64,000 nt of DNA, taken from NCBI GenBank assembly GCA_026770025.1, contig JAMXDE010000052.1, positions 358,847-422,846 on the forward strand, in the 5' to 3' direction. The notes under the pieces were generated by a model. The model was given only the letters and a program-made list of their open reading frames with translations, was not told where the DNA came from and did not search any database. The DNA comes from Craspedostauros australis (taxonomy: Eukaryota; Bacillariophyta; Bacillariophyceae; Mastogloiales; Achnanthaceae). The position numbers and the translations under genes were made by a program. Positions 57,992-64,000 of this stretch are shown piece after piece; the stretch's first letter is position 1; every line of letters begins with the position of its first letter.

Positions 57992-58745
57992 TGTCAGGAA
58001 TCGGGGGTACGCTTTTACTAAGATACCCATGATTGCCGCACCTCCCAATAATATCTTCACAACTCGACGAGGTCAACTTTGTTGGTAACACTCGGACCAC
58101 CTTGCAGCCTGTCCCCCATCAACCCTCTGTCCATGAATGACATCAACATCAGTCATGTCCCACCATGGAGCCTATCCATGTACCACCGCTGTAATGAGGG
58201 CGAACCTATGGATCGACCTCTAGGGATGTAATCGCACATGAGCCAAGACTATGGGCGAAACTGTTGATATGTATCAGACATGTCGACGCGCATCGACGGA
58301 CAAGGGATCGCTTCTCTGAGAAAGAGAAACGGAAGCGATGCCCCTATCCGCTCAAGAGCACGATTGACGACGCGACATGGAATGAACATGACCGGTGAGT
58401 ATGTGATGATGGCGCAGGAGGAATACTGAGGAACCGAAGGTCAAGTGGGATCGATCAGACGGAGACCCATGCTGAAGGTACCTGTGCGTCTATGAGAGAT
58501 GCTGCTCGAATGTAGAAGATGCAATCACCACGAGAATGCATGATGAATCTGCAGAAGAGAGCATGAGAGCAAGCTGATGAAGCAGATGAAAGCAACCATG
58601 GACAAGTGCATGATCATGGTGAACTGCTACAGATTACACTTGCTGCTGAATTGGAATTGGAGAGTCAAGGAGTTTGTTCTCACAGTTCTAAATTGGTACA
58701 GATTGATAACAGATTAATCTACTACCTAACCCCGGATTTCCAACA
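57992..58745 (+). repeat. element E 3' LTR
   Basis: 754 bp, same ends as the 5' copy. Followed by the TGCGCT duplication and element D integrase sequence. Confidence 0.93.
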
Positions 58746-61180
58746 TGCGCTTGATATCCTGGATGCGTCGCTCGACAGGATTCTGATGTTGGTGGTGCGG
58801 TTCGGACTGGTGGTCTGCAATGCAGTACTGCCGGAGGATGTCCTTCATCTTGCCTCCGATCTGCGCCGTGGCGTTGTCGGACATCAACACGTCCATGGCA
58901 CCATGCTCCCGAATGAAGTCTTGCACAACATGGGGAACATGGGATTCGCTTGCCAGAGGGTACGCCGCTGTGAGGCGCGTGTTGGATCCCACAAACACCT
59001 GTACCATGGTACATCCACCGTGTCCGGGGACTCCATCATGATGAGCAGGCGTGTCAGAGAACAACGTGTCCATGGAAACAACATCGTGAAGTCGGTTGAC
59101 ATTGGCTGCGGGGAATCTAGACTTATAGTGTTTACGCATGGGATACGCTCAGACATGCGATACCATTGGGTAGTACATGCAAGAGTGTCACGCACGCGGT
59201 CCGCTGGAATCCACCCGAAGTACGGCCGTAGCGCATGGAAGTTGGGCGCTTTACCCACGATGTTGGTGGCCCGGCCTTGATTGCCTTCTCCCCATCCCCG
59301 AGCGTTGCAGCGGACTGAGTGTACTGAACGCACTTGGAGATGGTGATGTCGATGTCGTCGCCTTCGCCGCGTTCGGTTGCGGGAATGTTGTCCAGATCAG
59401 CCTCCCCATCCAGGACAGATGGGTCCCATTCTTGGTCGGAGGTGAAGAACACGTGTGGCAGATCGTCTAGCTCTGCCTGAGTTGGCTTGTGCATATCCAT
59501 GTATGCGAGGCCTTGACGCACGGTGAGCGGGATGACGAATCCGTCGGCGTGACGATGGTTTGCCGACCGCCAGGGAGGTTCTTGTGTCTCTCGTTGACAT
59601 CCAATCCAAACGCCGCGAGTTGGTTGGCAGAATGGATGGTGCGCCCTTTCCCGTAGTTGGCGTACTGATGGAACCAACCGAATCACCGGCCCTGAGGTGG
59701 TCTGGATGACAGCGGTGGCTGTGACCAGCGCCAGGTCTTTGATCTCTGCGTCACCAATTCCAGAAACATCAGCTCGGTGGACGTGGACTCCATCACCAGC
59801 ATGTCATCGCCAACGAGACCGCGTTCGCACCTCCATCCACCAATGCGCCTTGCACAGTCACGTTCGTGTTGTTGAATTTGTACGATACGTTCGTGTGAGA
59901 CAGGGTGTAGGTGCGACCATCAATGACGAGGGTAGCCGGCGGGCTCCCAGACGCGCTAGACATGGCATTAGAAAGCATACGGTTGATTGCTGTTCCAGCG
60001 GTAGAACTAGACTCGTTATTGTTACTACCATTGTCGTTGGTCTGAGTGTCCTGTTGGTCGTTCTGGTGGATGTGGATCCACTGCGGTTGGGTTGTTGGCG
60101 GAACGCTAGGCTTGTCCTTCTTACCACGTCCAGACTTGGCTCGCCGGGCTTGGAGGAAGTCGCTGCGTTGCTTATCCGACAGCTTCTGGAACTCCTCTCG
60201 CGGCAGCCGTTCTCGTGTCTCCCTTGCTGTAGTCCCTTGTTGGGCTTCCAGAGATTGGGTCCGTCGTCCTTATCCTTCCCGCGTTGCTTGCGCTGATCAG
60301 TGTTGCTGACTTGCCGTGGCGTCTTTGGCTTGTTGGCGTCGTGGCCATCGAGGTGGACGGCGTACGACCCGAACGAGCTCCACGAGGGTGTCGAACTCCA
60401 TGGTGGTTGCGGACTTGCCGGGTGAGTAGGCCAGGATAGCGGTCTGCAGGTAGTCAGTCTGGAAGATAGACTGGTACAGAGCCTTGTCTGCCTCGATGGC
60501 GTTGGTCAACCACTCCTTCTTCGTTGCGTCGTCGATTGGCTCATCACGCAAAGCCTCAAGTCGTGAACCTTGGTTGCCACAGGTCCAGAACAATGCTCAC
60601 GATTCTTGCGCCACTGCTTATCCAGCTTGAACTTGATGATCTCGTCTCGGATGCGCCGGATGGTTGTTGACGGCAGTGGCACCGGGGTGTACTCGCGGAC
60701 CAGCATGCAGTAGACGGCTTGGCCGTCACAGATCGACTCATACGGAGTGACACACTTCTACTCTTCGTGGTCTTGCAGGTTGGATACAAACACGTTGAAC
60801 AGGAAGGTGGACTGCACTTGACGAGCTCGGCTTGTTCATCGGATGGGACGTAGTCAGTATCGAGAACATTGGAGATGCCATGAGCAGCAGCGGTGGCACG
60901 CAGACGACGATGGAATGTAGCGAAGTATTTATCATCAGACAACGTTGGTTAGTCGCTAATGTTACGCTGATGCTACGGTTGAAATCTGCGGCGAAGGTCG
61001 CGTCAGTCTTCTCCGTTGGTTCGGTCTTCGTTGGTTCGAAGGGGAATGTGCTGGTGGTTCCATCGGGCATGGCAGATGAGATGCGGGCGAGGGTGTGAAC
61101 GTCCGGGCGACATACTCCATGTACGAAGCTTGGTTGAGTTCCGCCATGTCTCTGCAGTGGGATTAGGTTGAACACTGAAC
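58746..61180 (-). pseudogene. element D, gag, protease and first part of integrase, frameshifted
   Basis: Minus-strand pieces in different frames give the order gag (about 61180-60300), protease region (about 59980-59780: Val-Gln-Gly-Ala-Leu-Val-Asp-Gly-Gly-Ala-Asn, an Asp-Gly-Gly variant of the aspartic protease motif), pre-integrase (59686-59280) and integrase (59333-58746: Leu-Arg-Pro-Tyr-Phe-Gly-Trp-Ile-Pro, His-Tyr-Lys-Ser, Met-Asp-Thr, Ser-Asp-Asn-Ala, and Gln-Asn-Pro-Val-Glu-Arg-Arg with the catalytic Glu). At least three frame changes occur, near 59.14, 59.3 and 59.7 kb. This pattern matches the CoDi-type copia lineage of diatoms as I know it. The DNA continues across element E at 51284. 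Confidence 0.82.
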
Positions 61181-62950
61181 CAGCTGATGGCGTTGGTAAT
61201 TTCCGGACTGCTACTTTAGACAGTTGGGCTACGTAGTCGGGTTCTGGATCAGATCGTTCGATGGTGGCATGAACTCGAGCATATCCTCACGATGGAGCGA
61301 GGCGAAATCCATGATGGTTCGGATATCTTCGGTATGCCAGATAAGCCATTCAATAGACGAGTGTCATATCCGAGAACGCTGAGGAGGTGCACAGGATGGG
61401 GTCGTTGATTGGATTGCGTTGGACACGTGTAGTTGAGCGTTGCGATGATGTGGTCGTTGGTCCAATTTGATAATATTATTCGGACGAGTTATTTTTCCGC
61501 AGCTCCCAGGAAAGTGGTCACACTGGAAATGACTGCGCGATTCCGTGTGATGTCGAAACGTCGCCAGAATGTGACGGTGAATTTCTGCGCTTGTCTGGAA
61601 TTCGCGGGATTGGAAGTGGTGCCGATGGAAAGCGTCAGTGATGGCGAAGTGTGTCAACGGTATCTCGATGTGACTGTAGTTGGGTGATCTTGGATGACTG
61701 ATGATAAAACACCCAACGGGACCAAGCGAATTCCGATTGACCAAATGCGAAGACGATGAAAAATGTCAGTCAGGACCGTATGAATTTCCTGGTTGGATTA
61801 TTTGTTGGCGCGCGACCCGAAGTCCGATGATGAATGGGATGGCGAAGGAGTTGTGAGCCGATGTGACGCCCAGTGATTGTATGAACCGTAGGAATTCACA
61901 GCCATCAGAAAGTTGGACTGAGCGCCAATGGGCGTTGTGATGGAATGTTTGTTATTTTGTTGGTCTTGAAAAGCGATGAAACGTCGCGGATGGATTGCGC
62001 GTTGGATGGCCCTGCCGTTCGGATATCGTCTCTCGAACGCTGTGTTTCTTGCGTTGTGTCAGCTGTGCTTCACCAGGATGTGATGCACCTTTGGTTTCAC
62101 CCAGTTGGACCTGCAATCCAATCCGTGCCTCCTTTGAGTGCCACGGATCAGCTTGCTATAACGTGTTTTAGATCTGGCAGCAGCTTGCCCGATGTACCTG
62201 ATGCTAACAGGATTTTGCACGCTAATGAGCGCGGTGCCCCCCAGGTGCCAGCAACTGCTTTGATTCACCTGGTTCCACCACTCGCGTTTTCATCCAGCTT
62301 AAACAGGCCTTTCGGTGTCGTTAGACTTATTCGCGTTGATATTGCTATCAACACAATGCTAGCTTTACGGGTTGCATCCGCGGTATCTCTAACGATCGCG
62401 TTTCTTCCCAGTCAAGGTGCGACGCTAGTCTGGTAGCAGTTATCTCTGCGTCCGTAGGACTGTAACCGATCGCAAGTACGGCTTAGACTTAGTGTTAACG
62501 ACTGACCTGGTCGCGACAACTCTCGGTGAGATTGCCGATAGGTTTCAGGGGCCTTTGCGCTCCAAGTTTTTACGTGTGTCTTGCACGGGCTTTCACTTTG
62601 TCGATGCTGACCAGGTCCAAGTGTTTACGTGTGACTTGCTTCACGGGCTTTTACACCTTGTCTTTAGCTGACCAGCTATCGTAAGTAACGCAGTGATGCG
62701 GAATTGGGTTGTTGAGATGAATTTACTCCGCCTGCGGATATTCGCAACAGCGGGTGAGTCTTTCTGCCTTTAGCAGGGCAAAGCGTGTGTTGGCGGCACG
62801 TAGCAATCTGCACACACGAGCAATTGGGTCGTCGTCATGAACGCGGTGGGCTTTTCGGATTCAAAGGGAAGGGGACAGCGTGATGTCCCAGGGCAGCACA
62901 GCGCTTCAGGATTCGTTCATGACTCCGATAGAGTCTGCGACTGTTACTTC
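61181..62950 (-). other. element D internal 5' region, no recognisable coding
   Basis: Lies between the gag remnants and the 5' LTR of D. Frames are short, and those up to about 160 codons have no recognisable domain. It is longer than a normal copia leader, so it may include decayed gag sequence or a further insertion that I cannot delimit. Confidence 0.4.
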
Positions 62951-63657
62951 TGATAATCAGCAATTACGCACAGTGGACAAGAGGGGAGCACCAAACACTG
63001 CACTTACTACGCGCCAGGTGATCAATCCAATAGGTGAAGGTTGGAGATGTTTTTGTGTATTTGGTTGCTACAGTTATTGGTGTGTGTTATTGATGATTGA
63101 GTTTGAAATTATGAGATGATGATCTCTATTTAAAGATGGTGGCCTATTGCCTGTTGCTAACATGCTGCTCGATTACCTCGTGTTTCTCTCGCAGTCTTTT
63201 CTAAAACATTGCCAAGATGAATTCGATCTACACGATATCTCTTGTATTCTTGCCTTTGGGTCTTTCTACATCTCTGTCTGATCTTGTCTAATCTTGCCTG
63301 GTCTTGGCTGCGTTTAGATCCCATAGGACTCATATATCCCAACCGTCGACGTCAGTAGATTGCTTGCATCATCCCTGACATCACAGGACTATTCTAATTG
63401 TTGTTACCAAGTGCTCACTGATGCACCTGGCGTCACTATACAAGTCAGCATACCATGATTAACACTTATTCTTGTTCCTCGATCTCTCCGCGACGATCCT
63501 CTGACGTCATTCTCTGATGTCAGTGCCTACGTCATATCTGATGACAATAGAACCGAACACCATCGCATCATCAAGACTCATTCGACTATCTATCATCGAG
63601 TCGAATCACGTTCCAATCATGTGTGATGTTAGCCTAAATTTCGACTCGATGTTGACA
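62951..63657 (-). repeat. element D 5' LTR (right copy)
   Basis: 707 bp, aligned by eye with the left copy over its whole length, with many single-base deletions relative to it. Followed on the right by the CCACA duplication at 63658-63662. Confidence 0.88.
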
Positions 63658-64000
63658 CCACAACACCATCAGTGCCAAGGTTTCGGTGCCCCGGTTCCAC
63701 TGAGTACGGAGACAACCATGACAGACAGGAGGGGAGATGCAGCAAGAGGCTAAACGATGCTGCGGGATCCGATGACGGAGAAGACTAATGCGCCGCGCTG
63801 TCTACAAAACGTATCCCAGCTGCCCATTCGCACCAGCAGAAGAACAAAGAAATCTTCGTTCACAGACTCGAGCGATGGAAGCTTGCATGGCGGAAACCAC
63901 AACGTTGGTACACGCACGAGTCCGCACGACCAGTGGGGAGCGATCAGCGACAGCTACCCCGATCTAAACATCCTTTGACAACACGCACGAATAAAAAGAG
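63658..64000 (+). other. right flank of element D; possible fragment of a second ORF
   Basis: This DNA was contiguous with 32988 before D inserted, so it lies about 0.6 kb downstream of the 806-codon ORF. A plus-strand frame is open from a TAA near 63787 to the window edge and is basic and Trp-rich (His-Arg-Leu-Glu-Arg-Trp-Lys, then Trp-Arg-Lys-Pro and Lys-His-Pro-Leu-Thr-Thr). A second frame of 73 codons (63757-63978) overlaps it and has less protein-like composition. No family is assigned; it may be the start of the second ORF of the unit that begins at 29970. Confidence 0.35.

Larger units (their letters stand above)
51285..58745 (+). mobile_element. element E, full-length copia retrotransposon with frameshifted RNase H
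   Basis: 7461 bp, LTRs of 754 bp (51285-52038 and 57992-58745) with no difference seen, starting TGTCAGGAATCGGG and ending CCGGATTTCCAACA. A 6-bp TGCGCT duplication (51279-51284, 58746-58751) flanks it. Palindrome CGTTTCGAAACG follows the 5' LTR; GGAAGGG precedes the 3' LTR. It inserted into the integrase region of element D. It is the likely source of mobility for element C, which has the same ends. Confidence 0.95.
32989..63657 (-). mobile_element. old copia (CoDi-like) element D, split by three nested insertions
   Basis: The LTRs at 32989-33707 and 62951-63657 are bounded on the plus strand by TGATAATCAGC and ATGTTGACA and flanked by a 5-bp CCACA duplication. The internal part, on the minus strand, is in four pieces: 58746-62950 (gag, protease, integrase start), 51160-51284 (integrase), 41366-43300 (integrase end, reverse transcriptase) and 33708-34454 (RNase H). 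Removing elements E, A and C with one copy of each target duplication joins the frame exactly at Asp-Ile-Lys-Arg/Thr-Thr-Asn-Gly, His-Ile-Thr-Pro/Ile-Gln-Ala-Ala and Ala-Ala-Ala-Val/Met-Thr-Leu-Ser. The element was about 8.4 kb. It is inactive: the gag-integrase part is frameshifted several times and the LTRs differ by many substitutions and single-base indels. Confidence 0.9.

Noticed and set aside
61945-62436. 163-codon plus-strand frame in element D's internal region
   Set aside because: No recognisable domain and antisense to the element; likely chance in old noncoding DNA.

Overview
This is a nuclear window from a photosynthetic protist with a secondary red plastid, most likely a diatom or a close photosynthetic stramenopile. 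The reasons are: a protein with an ER signal ending in a Ser-Ala-Phe motif followed by transit and lumen signals; a heat-shock factor with a very long low-complexity extension; short spliceosomal introns, most with GTACG donors; and a dense load of Ty1/copia elements of the kind known from diatoms (CoDi-like). The species cannot be named from the sequence.

The left 25.5 kb is ordinary genic DNA. It holds, in order: the N-terminal end of an unknown protein (minus, runs off the left edge); a gene desert of about 5 kb; a small SET-domain protein with a signal peptide; a four-exon heat-shock transcription factor; tubulin cofactor D (minus) head-to-head with a beta-tubulin gene that has a 922-nt first intron; a thylakoid-lumen-type coiled-coil protein (minus) head-to-head with mitochondrial proline dehydrogenase; a small heat-shock protein (minus); and an ABCG-like half transporter whose nucleotide-binding domain has lost its catalytic motifs.

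From about 25.6 kb the window is mobile DNA. First comes a scrambled fragment of copia family A: an LTR piece joined to an inverted pol piece. Next is a lone 806-codon ORF of unknown family with an almost T-free, CAA-rich 3' flank. The rest is one large nest. An old copia element D (minus, 32989-63657, flanked by CCACA) has been split by three later insertions: C (34455-41365), A (43301-51159) and E (51285-58745). Each insertion is flanked by its own 6-bp target duplication, and D's reading frame joins cleanly when all three are removed. A has an uninterrupted 2056-codon gag-pol. E is full length with two single-base frameshifts in RNase H. C has nearly identical LTRs but decayed coding DNA lacking protease and integrase, so it was probably moved in trans by an E-like partner. 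A, C and E share a perfect 12-bp palindrome directly after the 5' LTR and a GGAAGGG tract before the 3' LTR. The flank to the right of D continues the locus that holds the 806-codon ORF, so D appears to have split an older unit that runs off the right edge.
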